Positions 34,072 to 42,899 of a stretch of DNA of 64,000 bases are shown here, piece after piece. The notes beneath the pieces were generated by a model that did no database searches, was not told where the DNA came from, and saw nothing but the letters and a program-made list of their open reading frames with translations. The stretch is from Oerskovia merdavium. GTDB lineage: Bacteria > Actinomycetota > Actinomycetes > Actinomycetales > Cellulomonadaceae. The translations under genes and the position numbers were made by a program. Every line of letters begins with the position of its first letter. Position 1 is the first letter of the stretch. Location: NCBI RefSeq assembly GCF_014836755.1, contig NZ_JACSQF010000013.1:51059-115058 (forward strand), written 5' to 3'.

Positions 34072-34881
34072 TCAGAGGCCGGTGCGGCCCTTGAGCGAGC
34101 GCCGGATCGAGCGCATGACGAGCCCGAGGACCCAGGCCGCCCCCGCCCAGCTCGCGGTCTTGAGCCCGCGGTTCGCGACGCGTCGGCGCCTGCCGCGGAA
34201 CTCGCGGATGGGCCATCCGACGTCCTTGGCGTGGCGGCGCAGGCGCGTGTCGGGGTTGATCGCGCACGGGTGGCCGACGGCCTGCATCATGGTCACGTCG
34301 TTGAGCGAGTCGCCGTAGGCGTAGGAGGCCGAGAGGTCGATCCCATGACGCTCGGCGAGCTCGCGGACGCCTGCCGCCTTGGCCCGGCCGTGCATCATGT
34401 CGCCCACGAGGCGGCCCGTGTAGAGGCCGTCCTCGTGCTCGGCGACCGTGCCGAGCGCCCCGGTCGCGCCGAGCCGCCGGGCGATGAGCTGACCGATCTC
34501 CAGAGGGGTCGCGGACACGAGCCACACCTGGTGGCCGGCCGCGATGTGCTCGTCGAGAAGCTTCTGGGTGCCGGGGAAGATCCGCAGCGAGAGGACCTGG
34601 TCGTAGACCTCCTCGCCGATCGCGACGACCTCGGCGACCGAGCGGCCCGCGATGAGGTCGAGGGCGCGCGAGCGGACCTGGTCGATCTGGCGCTTGTTCT
34701 CACCGAGCAGGAGGTAGCGGGCCTGGTGGAACGCGAACGTCACGAGGTCCGGGGTGGAGAAGAAGCCGCGCTGGTACAGCGCACGGGCAAGGTGGAACGA
34801 GCTGGCGCCCCGGATGATGGTGTTGTCGACGTCGAAGAAGGCCGCCGTCGGATGGGTGGACCCAGGTGCAGACGTCGGCAT
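34072..34881 (-). CDS. HAD-superfamily hydrolase, subfamily IB (SerB-like phosphatase)
   Basis: A 269-residue HAD-IB phosphatase. Motif I is AAFFDVDNTIIRG (about residues 13-25, catalytic DVD), motif II is LVSATP near 120 and motif III includes the Lys of GRAKAAG and AYGDSLNDVTMM (about 186-197). The C-terminal 30 residues are basic with a hydrophobic patch (ASWAGAAWVLGLVM), suggesting membrane association as in related phospholipid-linked phosphatases. The substrate is unknown. It lies divergent to the glutaredoxin-like gene (105-bp gap). Confidence 0.85.
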   Translation of the reverse strand: MPTSAPGSTHPTAAFFDVDNTIIRGASSFHLARALYQRGFFSTPDLVTFAFHQARYLLLGENKRQIDQVRSRALDLIAGRSVAEVVAIGEEVYDQVLSLRIFPGTQKLLDEHIAAGHQVWLVSATPLEIGQLIARRLGATGALGTVAEHEDGLYTGRLVGDMMHGRAKAAGVRELAERHGIDLSASYAYGDSLNDVTMMQAVGHPCAINPDTRLRRHAKDVGWPIREFRGRRRRVANRGLKTASWAGAAWVLGLVMRSIRRSLKGRTGL

Positions 34882-34986
34882 GCCGTCCACTCTATCGGCG
34901 CCCGCCGACGCCCGCCGACGACCTGTGCTCCTCAAGACGCCGACGACCGGGACGGCCCTTCTGTCCGGGATGCGTAGGCTGGGGGA

Positions 34987-35346
34987 GTGAGCACCGCAGA
35001 ACCTGCCGCCGGACATGCCGCAGGACGAGACGCTCGACCCGACGCCGGGCCCGAGGGACTCGCCCCGGCCGAGACCTCTGGCGCCGCGCCACCGCGCGTC
35101 GTGCTCTACGGGCGCGAAGGGTGCCACCTGTGCGACGCGGCCCGCGAGACGGTCGAGGCCGTGTGCGCCGAGCAGCAGGTCGCGTGGGCCGAGGTCGACG
35201 TGGACGCGGACCCGACCGGCGCGCTCGCGTCCGAGTACGGCGACTACGTCCCGGTCGTGACGGTCGACGGGGTCCAGCAGGGGTTCTGGCAGGTGGACGG
35301 CGCACGGCTCGCCAGGGCGCTCGCGCGGCGGCGCGTCAGCGGCTGA
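34987..35346 (+). CDS. Glutaredoxin-like thioredoxin-fold protein
   Basis: A 119-residue protein with a 35-residue Ala/Pro-rich extension and then a compact thioredoxin fold: VVLYGREGCHLCDAA (active CxxC at about 46-49), the cis-Pro region YVPVVTVDG and a short C-terminal helix. Length of the domain (80 residues) suits the glutaredoxin 2/DUF836-like family. It starts with GTG after GGGGGA. The rex gene follows 86 bp downstream, a common actinobacterial neighbourhood, so both may respond to redox state. Confidence 0.82.
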   Translation: MSTAEPAAGHAAGRDARPDAGPEGLAPAETSGAAPPRVVLYGREGCHLCDAARETVEAVCAEQQVAWAEVDVDADPTGALASEYGDYVPVVTVDGVQQGFWQVDGARLARALARRRVSG

Positions 35347-35432
35347 CGCTACGCGTTCGGGCCCAGAGCCTGAGATGATCCGAGACAGCAGCACAGCGAG
35401 GTCGTCAACGACGACGACATGACGAGGTATGG

Positions 35433-36146
35433 GTGGTACGAGTGGCAGAGACCCTGGGGGACACCGGTATTCCGGGCGCGACGGTGGCACGCCTGCCCGC
35501 CTATCTGCGGGCCTTGCGCGACCTGGAGGGGCGCGGCGTGGAGACCACGTCGTCGACCGAGCTCGCCGAGCTGGCGGGGGTCGGGTCCGCGCAGCTCCGC
35601 AAGGACCTGTCCTTCCTGGGGTCCTACGGGACGCGCGGTGTGGGGTACGTGGTCGACTCGCTCGCGACCTACATCACGTCGGCGCTGGGCGTGACCGACG
35701 AGCACCGGATCGCGATCATCGGTATCGGTAGCCTCGGTCATGCGCTCGCGAACTACTCGGGCTACGGGACCAGGGGCTTCGAGGTCGCGGCCCTGCTCGA
35801 CGCGTCGCCGTCGGTCGTGGGCACCGAGGCGGCCGGCCTCGTGGTCGAGCACGTCGACGCGCTCGAGGAGGTCATCGTGCGCGAGAACGTCACGATCGTC
35901 GTCCTGGCCACGCCCGCGCACGTCGCGCAGGACGTCGCCGAGCGCGTGGTCGAGGCCGGGGTCCGCGAGATCCTCAACTTCGCGCCGCGCGCCCTCCAGC
36001 TGCCCGACGACGTGATCGTGCGCTCGGTCGACGTGGGCAGCGAGCTGCAGATCCTGGCCTTCCACGCGCAGGCCCGGGCGCTCGCGAACCGGCCTCCCGC
36101 CGAGGCGGGCCCGGATCTCGACGAGGACGAGGGCGCCGGAGCCTAG
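35433..36146 (+). CDS. rex: Redox-sensing transcriptional repressor Rex
   Basis: Rex senses the NADH/NAD+ ratio and represses respiratory genes when NADH is low. The 237-residue protein has an N-terminal winged helix (TSSTELAELAGVGSAQLRKD, about 38-57, and FLGSYGTRGVGY) and a Rossmann NAD domain (IAIIGIGSLGHAL, about 92-104), and a C-terminal helix for domain swapping (EILNFAPRALQLP region). GTG start at 35433 after GACGAGG; GTG 35442 is possible. The usual neighbour hemA is absent. An 18-bp Rex-type palindrome lies before menJ-nuo at 59377. Confidence 0.95.
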   Translation: MVRVAETLGDTGIPGATVARLPAYLRALRDLEGRGVETTSSTELAELAGVGSAQLRKDLSFLGSYGTRGVGYVVDSLATYITSALGVTDEHRIAIIGIGSLGHALANYSGYGTRGFEVAALLDASPSVVGTEAAGLVVEHVDALEEVIVRENVTIVVLATPAHVAQDVAERVVEAGVREILNFAPRALQLPDDVIVRSVDVGSELQILAFHAQARALANRPPAEAGPDLDEDEGAGA

Positions 36147-36219
36147 GGCGCGACCGCAGGTGGTGGGCCGCCCGTCGGGGGCGGGCCCCGCCGTCGGGCC
36201 CGCGAGCCCCCGGACAGCA

Positions 36220-36256
36220 CAGGAGCCGGCGACTCGTCACGGGTCGCCGGCTCCTG
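36220..36256. terminator. Bidirectional terminator between rex and yceI
   Basis: Perfect 14-bp stem CAGGAGCCGGCGAC / GTCGCCGGCTCCTG with a 9-base loop between convergent genes. Confidence 0.85.
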
Positions 36257-36304
36257 GCGTACCGGGCCGCGTCAGGACGCGGGGGCCGGGCGGGGGAGAG
36301 AGGC

Positions 36305-36856
36305 TCAGGCCTGCTTGATCGCCGAGAGGTCGAGCGCGATCTTGATCTTGTCGCCGACGAGCACGCCACCGGCCTCGAGGGCCACGTTCCAGGTCAGGCC
36401 GAACTCCTTGCGGGAGACCTCGGTCTTGGCCTCGAACCCGGCGCGCGAGTTGCCGTAGGCGTCGACGGCCGTGCCCGTGAACTCGGTCTCGAGCTTGACC
36501 GGCTTGGTGACGCCGTTGATGGTCAGGTCGCCCTCGATGACGAAGTCGTCGTCGTCGGCCTCGACGGCGGTCGAGACGAAGTTCCAGGTCGGGTTCTTCT
36601 CGGCGTCCCAGAAGTCGGCCGACTGGAGGTGGCCGTCGCGGCCCGCGTCACCGGTGTTGACCGACTTGGCGTCGATCGCCGCGACCACGTTGGAGGACTC
36701 GACGTCGTCGCCGATCGTGATGTTGCCGTCGGCGATCGCGAGCGAGCCGCGGACCTTGGAGATGCCTGCGTGGCGGACCGTGAAGGTCGCCTGCGAGTGC
36801 GAGGGGTCGATCGCGTAGGTGCCCGCGGTGAGTCCGGTGGGGAGGTTCGTGGCCAT
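36305..36856 (-). CDS. YceI-family lipid-binding (lipocalin-like) protein
   Basis: YceI proteins form an extended lipocalin-like barrel that binds polyisoprenoids and is often induced by stress. The 183-residue protein shows the family start AGTYAIDPSHSQATFTVRHAG (in part; about residues 10-30), then VRGSLAIADG, a DGHLQSADFWDAEKNP segment (about 82-97) and GLTWNVALEAGG near the end. There is no signal peptide, so it is cytoplasmic. The ATG at 36856 has AGGAG upstream. It is divergent from a MarR regulator, with a palindromic site between, and is probably controlled by it. Confidence 0.92.
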   Translation of the reverse strand: MATNLPTGLTAGTYAIDPSHSQATFTVRHAGISKVRGSLAIADGNITIGDDVESSNVVAAIDAKSVNTGDAGRDGHLQSADFWDAEKNPTWNFVSTAVEADDDDFVIEGDLTINGVTKPVKLETEFTGTAVDAYGNSRAGFEAKTEVSRKEFGLTWNVALEAGGVLVGDKIKIALDLSAIKQA

Positions 36857-36913
36857 GGGTGTCTCCTGAATGGTCGTGTTGCGTTGCGTCAGGCGCGCCG
36901 TCGACGTGCCATT

Positions 36914-36929
36914 AGTTGAAGATTCAACT
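36914..36929. promoter_or_regulatory. Candidate MarR operator between yceI and marR
   Basis: AGTTGAAGATTCAACT: 7-bp perfect inverted arms around GA, in the most AT-rich part of the 202-bp divergent gap and 58-73 bp before the yceI start. MarR-family dimers typically bind such TTGAA-N2-TTCAA sites. Confidence 0.7.
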
Positions 36930-37058
36930 TCATACGAACGCATCAACGCAAGCCCACCGCCCTCTATTCCACGAGGAGGGCACGAGTTCTCCCCGGAGCG
37001 GCCACCACCCCCGACGATGGGAGAATGGTGCCGTTGTCCACCCGGAGGGGCGTGACGG

Positions 37059-37577
37059 ATGAAGGAAGAGATGACGGCTCAGCAGGACCAGCACGCCACG
37101 ACGGTGCACGACGCCCCCTGGCTCGACGACGACCAGCAGCGCTACTGGCGCTCGTTCCTCGACGGCTCGGCGCGGTTCGTCGAGGCCCTCAGCAAGGAGC
37201 ACGAGGAGCGCTCGAGCCTGACCCTCGGCGAGTACGAGCTCCTGGTCCGGCTGTCCGAGGCCGTCGACCACACCATGCGCATGTCGGCGCTGGCCGACGG
37301 TCTCGCCCGCTCCCGCAGCCGGGTCACGCACACGGTCCACCGCATGGAGCAGCGCGGGCTCGTGCGCCGCGCCGCGAGCGTGGGCGACGGCCGAGGTGTG
37401 AACTGCGTCATGACCGAGGCGGGCTACGCCGAGCTCGAGGCGTCGGCCCCGGGTCACGTGACCGCCGTCCGTCGCTACCTGGTGGACGTCCTGACCCCGG
37501 CACAGCTCCGCAACCTCGGCGAGGCCATGGACGCCATCGCCGAGGCGTGCCGGGTCGTGGAGCCGCGCGAGCAGTAG
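37059..37577 (+). CDS. MarR-family transcriptional regulator
   Basis: A 172-residue regulator with a MarR winged helix: LTLGEYELLVRLSEA (about 54-68), helix-turn-helix MRMSALADGLARSRSRVTHT (about 73-92) and the wing VRRAASVGDGRGVNCVMTEAG. Long helices at both ends form the dimer interface. It is divergent from yceI and the palindrome 36914-36929 is the likely shared operator. The ATG at 37059 (GGAGG 11 bases upstream) is used; ATG 37071 is an alternative. Confidence 0.9.
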   Translation: MKEEMTAQQDQHATTVHDAPWLDDDQQRYWRSFLDGSARFVEALSKEHEERSSLTLGEYELLVRLSEAVDHTMRMSALADGLARSRSRVTHTVHRMEQRGLVRRAASVGDGRGVNCVMTEAGYAELEASAPGHVTAVRRYLVDVLTPAQLRNLGEAMDAIAEACRVVEPREQ

Positions 37578-37670
37578 GCAGCGCCGGGAGACTCGCGCGT
37601 CGCGAGGTGTGGTCCGGAGCACCCCGGGCACGTGCACCGCGCGGGCCAGATCTTTGGGAGACTGGTCGGC

Positions 37671-38360
37671 ATGGTTGCAACCACGGTCCACCTCATGCGT
37701 CACGGTGAAGTCTTCAACCCGGACGGCATCCTCTACGGGCGAATCCCCGGCTACCACCTCTCGGAGCTCGGGCACACCATGGCGCGCCGCGTCGCGGGGC
37801 ACCTGTCGGGCAAGCCCGCGGAGGGCGCGCCCGCGCTGCCCGACGACGGCGCGCACGAGCCCTTCGACGTCGCCCTGGTCATCGCGTCCCCGCTCCAGCG
37901 CGCGCAGGAGACCGCGACGCCCGTCGCCGAGGCCTTCGGTCTGCCGCTCGGCACCGACGAGCGGCTCATCGAGGCGGGCAACCACTTCGAGGGCATGAAG
38001 TTCGGAGTGGGCGACGGCTCGCTGCGCCACCCCGGGCACTGGCCCTACCTGTGGAACCCGCTGCGCCCGTCGTGGGGCGAGCCCTACAAGGAGCAGGTCG
38101 CGCGCATGCACGCCGCGGTCCACGACGCGCGCGAGCAGGCCGAGGGCCGCGAGGTCGTGCTCGTGAGCCACCAGCTCCCCATCTGGATCTCGCGCCTGGC
38201 GTTCGAGGGCAAGCGCCTGTGGCACGACCCCCGCAACCGCCAGTGCTCGCTCGCGTCCCTCACGTCCCTGCGCTTCGACGGGGACCGCCTCGTCGGGATC
38301 CACTACACCGAGCCGGTCGCCGACCTGCTGCCGGGGGCCGCGAAGGTCTCCGGAGCGTGA
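37671..38360 (+). CDS. Histidine phosphatase / phosphoglycerate-mutase-like protein
   Basis: A 229-residue member of the histidine phosphatase superfamily. The catalytic motif LMRHGEVFNPDG is at residues 8-19, a second Arg/Glu site in VIASPLQRAQETATPVAEAFG (about 65-85) and the second His in VLVSHQLPIW (about 162-171). Actinobacterial genomes commonly place this gene directly before the cytochrome c maturation operon, as here (52-bp gap to tlpA). The substrate is unknown; a simple glycolytic mutase role is unlikely. Start ATG 37671 removes a short upstream extension. Confidence 0.85.
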   Translation: MVATTVHLMRHGEVFNPDGILYGRIPGYHLSELGHTMARRVAGHLSGKPAEGAPALPDDGAHEPFDVALVIASPLQRAQETATPVAEAFGLPLGTDERLIEAGNHFEGMKFGVGDGSLRHPGHWPYLWNPLRPSWGEPYKEQVARMHAAVHDAREQAEGREVVLVSHQLPIWISRLAFEGKRLWHDPRNRQCSLASLTSLRFDGDRLVGIHYTEPVADLLPGAAKVSGA

Positions 38361-38412
38361 CCCACCAGGGGTTTCTCAGGTTGTGCCCAGGCAGGTGGGA
38401 GACAGTGCTGCC

Positions 38413-39057
38413 ATGATCCACCCCTTCCGTGCCCGGCACGGTCGCGCGCCCGCACCCGGGCGTCGTGCCGCCGGTCGTCCTGCTCTCGTCCCCGTCGCCA
38501 TCGTCTCGCTCGGTCTGGTCCTCACCGGCTGCGCCCAGGAGTCGGGGGCCACGAGCCCCGACGACGTCGTGGGTCAGGGCTTCGTCTCGGGCGACGGCTC
38601 GGTCAAGACGTGGGACGTGTCGGACCGTGACGACCCCGTCGTCCTGACCGGTACGGACTTCGAGGGCAACGCGATCGACACGAGCGCCTGGGTCGGCGAC
38701 GTCGTCGTGCTCAACACCTGGTACGCCTCGTGCGCGCCGTGCCGGGCCGAGGCGCCGGACCTGGTCGCGCTCGCGACCGACCGCGCCGACGAGGGGGTGC
38801 GCCTGCTCGGGATCAACAGCACCGACGACGCGGGCGCCGCGCTCGCGTTCGAGCGGACGTTCGAGGTGCCCTACCCCTCGATCGAGGACACGCGCGGCGA
38901 GGCGATCGCGACGCTCGAGGGCTCGGTGCCCATCCAGGCGGTGCCCACGACGGTCGTCCTCGACCGCGAGGGCCGCGTCGCCGCACGCATCATCGGTCGG
39001 GCCGAGGGCTCGACCCTCACCGGGCTCGTCGACGACGTCCTCGCAGAGGACGCCTGA
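38413..39057 (+). CDS. TlpA/ResA-type thiol-disulfide lipoprotein
   Basis: Extracytoplasmic reductant that keeps apocytochrome c cysteines reduced for heme attachment. The 214-residue protein has a lipoprotein signal (VSLGLVLTGC, Cys about residue 38), then a thioredoxin fold with TWYASCAPCRAEAP (active CAPC about residues 104-107) and the cis-Pro region VPTTVVLDREG. It gets electrons from the CcdA protein encoded immediately downstream; the genes abut (stop 39057, start 39060). Confidence 0.9.
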   Translation: MIHPFRARHGRAPAPGRRAAGRPALVPVAIVSLGLVLTGCAQESGATSPDDVVGQGFVSGDGSVKTWDVSDRDDPVVLTGTDFEGNAIDTSAWVGDVVVLNTWYASCAPCRAEAPDLVALATDRADEGVRLLGINSTDDAGAALAFERTFEVPYPSIEDTRGEAIATLEGSVPIQAVPTTVVLDREGRVAARIIGRAEGSTLTGLVDDVLAEDA

Positions 39058-39059
39058 CC

Positions 39060-39893
39060 GTGACCCCTCTCTCCTTCGCCGGTGACGTCGGCTCCACGTT
39101 CGCCATCACGGCGTTCAGCGGTTCCATGCTGCTGGCGGTGCCCGTCGCGCTCCTCGCGGGGCTCGTGTCCTTCGCGTCCCCCTGCGTGCTGCCCCTCGTC
39201 CCCGGCTACGTCGGGTACGTGAGCGGTCTCGCGGCGGCCAACGCCGGGGCCACGTCCCGGCAGGGCGGCAGCAGCGCCGGTGGCGGTACGGCCGTCCGGA
39301 CAGTGAGCGCCCCCGGCCGGTGGCGCGTCGCGACCGGCGTGGGGCTCTTCGTGGCCGGCTTCACGCTCGTCTTCGTCCTGCTCATGGTCGCCGCCGGGGC
39401 CGTCGGCGTGCACGTCAAGCAGTGGGAGGACGTCATCACGCGGGTCATCGGGGTCTTCGTGATCCTCATGGGCTTCGCGTTCATGGGCGCGATGCCCTTC
39501 CTCCAGCGGGATCGTCGCCTGCACCTGAGCCCCACCGCGGGAATCTGGGGTGCACCGCTCCTGGGCATCGTGTTCGGCCTGGGCTGGGCGCCCTGCATCG
39601 GCCCGACGCTCACGGCGGTCATGGCTCTGTCCCTCGACGAGGCCACCGCAGGTCGCGGGGCGATCCTGGGCATCGCCTACAGCCTGGGCCTCGGCATCCC
39701 GTTCCTGCTCATCGGGATCGGTCTCGAGCGGTCCAAGAAGGCCGTGGCCTTCCTGCGTCGCCACCGTCTCGCGATCATGCGCATCGGGGGCGGCATGCTC
39801 ATCCTCATCGGGCTGGCGCTCGTGACCGGGGTCTGGGGCACCTGGACCTCACGCCTCGGCGGGCTCATCACGGGCTTCGAGACGGTGATCTGA
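39060..39893 (+). CDS. ccdA: Cytochrome c biogenesis protein CcdA
   Basis: Membrane thiol transporter that moves reducing power from cytosolic thioredoxin to TlpA/ResA. The 277-residue protein has about six helices and both redox cysteines in their usual helices: FASPCVLPLVPGYVGY (about residues 39-54) and LGWAPCIGPTL (about 176-186). A polar loop of about 30 residues separates helices 1 and 2. GTG start two bases after the tlpA stop; its stop overlaps the resB ATG by one base (TGATG). Confidence 0.93.
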   Translation: MTPLSFAGDVGSTFAITAFSGSMLLAVPVALLAGLVSFASPCVLPLVPGYVGYVSGLAAANAGATSRQGGSSAGGGTAVRTVSAPGRWRVATGVGLFVAGFTLVFVLLMVAAGAVGVHVKQWEDVITRVIGVFVILMGFAFMGAMPFLQRDRRLHLSPTAGIWGAPLLGIVFGLGWAPCIGPTLTAVMALSLDEATAGRGAILGIAYSLGLGIPFLLIGIGLERSKKAVAFLRRHRLAIMRIGGGMLILIGLALVTGVWGTWTSRLGGLITGFETVI

Positions 39894-41812
39894 TGAGCGA
39901 CAAGGACCTCTACCGCCCCGAGGGCATCGACGACGCGTTCAGCCACCCCGAGCCCGAGGCGCGCACCGCCGAGGGCGAGGCGGCCGCCGAGACGCGAGCG
40001 ACGCCGTCGGGCAGCTCGGAGCGCGCCCCGCGCGCGACCGGACCCGGCACCGCGACCCCGGACTCGCACAGCTCCCCGAGCGCAGGGGAGGCCGGCGCTC
40101 CGCAGCTGCCCTCGCTCGGGCTCAAGGGCACCCTGCGGTGGACCTGGCGCCAGGTCACGAGCATGCGCGTCGCGCTCATGCTCCTCATGCTGCTCGCGGT
40201 CGCGGCCGTCCCGGGCTCGGTGCTGCCGCAGCGCCCGCAGGACCCGGCCGCGGTCCTGACCTACCTCCAGGACAACCCGCGCACGGGCGAGTGGCTCGAC
40301 CGGCTGGGCTTCTTCGACGTGTACGCGTCGGTGTGGTTCTCCGCGATCTACATCCTGCTGTTCGTCTCGCTCGTGGGCTGCATCCTCCCGCGCACCAAGG
40401 CGCACCTGCAGGCCGTGCGCAACCGCCCGCCTCGCACCCCGCGCCGCTTCGACCGCTTCCCGGCCAAGGCCGAGACCACGAGCACCGCGACGCCCGACGA
40501 GGTCGTCGAAGCGGCAGCAGCGCACCTGCGTGGCCGGTTCCGCTGGTTGCCCACGTTCCGCGTGGACGTCTCGACCGAACCCGCCGACGTGGCCCGCGGC
40601 CTGCCCGAGCGACGGACCGTCGCCGCCGAGCGCGGTTACCTGCGAGAGACCGGCAACCTGGTGTTCCACCTCTCGCTCCTGGGCCTGCTCGTCTCGGTCG
40701 CCACCGGACAGCTCCTGCACTTCCGCGGGCAGGCGATCATCACCGAGGGGCGCGGTTTCGCGAACGCGGTCGTCGACTACGACACGTTCGAGAGCGGCTC
40801 GCTGTTCAGCCCGAGCTCGCTCGTCCCGTTCTCGATGACGCTCGACTCGTTCGACGCCGAGTTCGCGATGGACCAGGTCGCGTTCGCGCAGTCGCGCGAC
40901 TTCACGGCCAACGTCACGGTGCGCAACCCCGACGGGTCCTCGCAGGAGGAGCAGATCAAGGTCAACCACCCGATCGTCGCCGGCGGGGCCAAGATCTACC
41001 TCCAGGGCAACGGCTACGCCCCCGAGATCACCGTCCACGACGCCGAGGGACAGGTCGCGTTCGCAGGCCGCGTCCCGTTCCTGCCCGAGGACACCATGTA
41101 CACCTCGCGCGGGGTCGTGAAGGTGCCGGACACGTCGCCGGGCCTCGATCAGATCGGCCTCGTCGGCTACTTCCTGCCCACCGCAGAGGTGACCGAGGAC
41201 GGGGCGCGCTCGATCTTCCCGCAGCCGGCCAACCCGCTGCTCGTCCTCGAGGTCTACCGGGGAGACCTGGGCCTCGACGACGGGCTGCCGCAGAACGTCT
41301 ACCGGCTCAACACCGACACGCTCACGGCGTCGGTCGACGAGGCGGGGGACCGCGTCCAGCTCCTCGTCGCCCCGGGCGAGACGGTCGATCTGCCGGACGG
41401 TCTGGGCACCCTCACGTTCGCCGACGGGCCCGTCGCACGCTACGTGGCGCTCGACATGCGGCACGACCCGGCGCTCGTCTGGATCCTCGTGTTCGCGCTC
41501 GGCGCGCTCGGCGGCCTGGCCGTCTCGCTCTTCACCCCGCGCCGCCGCGTGTGGCTGCGTGCGTGGAGCGAGGAAGGGCCCGACGGCGAGGCGTCCGCGC
41601 CGCGTACCGTCGTCACCCTGGCGGGACTCGCCCGCGGCGACGACGCTGGACTGCAGGGAGAGGTCGACCGCGTGGTCGAGTCGCTCCCCGGGACCGAGCA
41701 GGCCACCGACCTGCCTGCCCCACCCGAACGTCCCACCAGGACGCCTCGCGCGTCCGCTTCCCGTCCCACCGGGCCGGCTCGCGCCGACCGACCACGAAAG
41801 GCTGACCGATGA
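39893..41812 (+). CDS. resB: Cytochrome c biogenesis protein ResB
   Basis: With CcsB it forms the System II heme export and cytochrome c synthase. The 639-residue protein has an unusually long acidic/polar N-terminus (about 75 residues), then the ResB helix pair (around 95-115 and 140-160), ETGNLVFHLSLLGLLVSVATG (about 252-272), a large outer domain with VNHPIVAGGAKIYLQG and a final helix (VWILVFALGALGGLAVSLF, about 528-546) before a cytosolic tail. Overlaps ccdA by 1 bp and ccsB by 4 bp. Confidence 0.92.
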   Translation: MSDKDLYRPEGIDDAFSHPEPEARTAEGEAAAETRATPSGSSERAPRATGPGTATPDSHSSPSAGEAGAPQLPSLGLKGTLRWTWRQVTSMRVALMLLMLLAVAAVPGSVLPQRPQDPAAVLTYLQDNPRTGEWLDRLGFFDVYASVWFSAIYILLFVSLVGCILPRTKAHLQAVRNRPPRTPRRFDRFPAKAETTSTATPDEVVEAAAAHLRGRFRWLPTFRVDVSTEPADVARGLPERRTVAAERGYLRETGNLVFHLSLLGLLVSVATGQLLHFRGQAIITEGRGFANAVVDYDTFESGSLFSPSSLVPFSMTLDSFDAEFAMDQVAFAQSRDFTANVTVRNPDGSSQEEQIKVNHPIVAGGAKIYLQGNGYAPEITVHDAEGQVAFAGRVPFLPEDTMYTSRGVVKVPDTSPGLDQIGLVGYFLPTAEVTEDGARSIFPQPANPLLVLEVYRGDLGLDDGLPQNVYRLNTDTLTASVDEAGDRVQLLVAPGETVDLPDGLGTLTFADGPVARYVALDMRHDPALVWILVFALGALGGLAVSLFTPRRRVWLRAWSEEGPDGEASAPRTVVTLAGLARGDDAGLQGEVDRVVESLPGTEQATDLPAPPERPTRTPRASASRPTGPARADRPRKADR

Positions 41813-42768
41813 CCGTTGCCGAGCTGAGCTCCGACCTGGTGTGGGCGGCGGCGACCGCGCTCACGGTCGCGTTCGTCGCCTTCGCGATCGACCTGTCCAG
41901 GCTGGGGGCCAAGGAGCCGGTCGCCGAACCGGTGGCCGCCAAGGGGGATGCCGACGCTCCGGTCGCGGTCGCGGTCGCGACCCCCGCCAAGCCCGTCTCG
42001 CGCAAGGCCGCGGGCATCGGCATCTCGACCGGATGGCTGGGCACCATCCTGCTGCTCGGGGCGATCGTGACCCGCGGTATCGCCGCGGGCCGTGCACCCT
42101 GGGCCAACATGTACGAGTTCACCCTCGTCGGTGCGTTCGTCGCGATGGCGGTGTTCCTCGGGGTGAGCCTCAAGCGGGACGTGCGCTTCATCGGCGCGTT
42201 CGTCACGGGACTCGCCGTGCTGTTCCTCGTCGTGGCCCAGAACTCGTTCTTCCTCGACGCCACGGGCGTCCAGCCCGCGCTGCAGTCCTACTGGCTCGTG
42301 ATCCACGTGGGCGTCGCGATCATCGCCACGGGCATCTTCACGGTCGCGTTCGTCATGTCCGTGATCCAGCTCCTGCGCGACTCGCGCGAGAACGGCAACG
42401 GTTTCCTGGGGCACCCGGCATGGCGCTGGCTCGACACGACCCCCAGGCCCGCACAGCTCGAGGCACTGAGCTTCCGCCTCAACGCCGTCGCGTTCGTGCT
42501 GTGGACCTTCACGATCATCGGTGGTGCGATCTGGGCCGAGCACGCCTGGGGGCGCTACTGGGGCTGGGACCCCAAGGAGGTCTGGAGCTTCGTCGTGTGG
42601 GTCGTCTACGCGGCCTACCTGCACGCCCGCACCACGCGCGGCTGGTCCGGTCGGCGCGCGGCCTACTTCGTGATCGTGGGCTACGCGTGCGTGCTGTTCA
42701 ACTTCACGGGCGTCAACCTGATCTTCAACGGCAAGCACTCGTACTCGGGCATCACGACCCAGGAGTAG
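41809..42768 (+). CDS. ccsB: Cytochrome c biogenesis protein CcsB (heme handling)
   Basis: Second half of the System II cytochrome c synthase. The 319-residue protein has about eight membrane helices and the hallmark WWD-type segment WGRYWGWDPKEVWSFVVW (about residues 246-263), which binds heme at the outer face, plus flanking conserved His. The presence of tlpA-ccdA-resB-ccsB implies that the organism makes membrane c-type cytochromes, consistent with a cytochrome bc-aa3 respiratory chain fed by the menaquinone made from genes downstream. Confidence 0.94.
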   Translation: MTVAELSSDLVWAAATALTVAFVAFAIDLSRLGAKEPVAEPVAAKGDADAPVAVAVATPAKPVSRKAAGIGISTGWLGTILLLGAIVTRGIAAGRAPWANMYEFTLVGAFVAMAVFLGVSLKRDVRFIGAFVTGLAVLFLVVAQNSFFLDATGVQPALQSYWLVIHVGVAIIATGIFTVAFVMSVIQLLRDSRENGNGFLGHPAWRWLDTTPRPAQLEALSFRLNAVAFVLWTFTIIGGAIWAEHAWGRYWGWDPKEVWSFVVWVVYAAYLHARTTRGWSGRRAAYFVIVGYACVLFNFTGVNLIFNGKHSYSGITTQE

Positions 42769-42798
42769 TCGGCCGGCCCCGGATCCCGGGGCGAGGGC

Positions 42799-42829
42799 GA
42801 GGGCCGTCCCGCGGTGCGGGGCGGCCCTC
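42799..42829 (+). terminator. Terminator after the cytochrome c maturation operon
   Basis: A 14-bp stem with one T-G wobble (GAGGGCCGTCCCGC / GCGGGGCGGCCCTC) and a 3-base loop, 30 bp after the stop. Confidence 0.85.
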
Positions 42830-42899
42830 GTCGTACTCTTCACGGGATCTCGACACGGCTCACGTGCCCCGCCCGGCACCCCCACAGGTAGCGTCGCTA

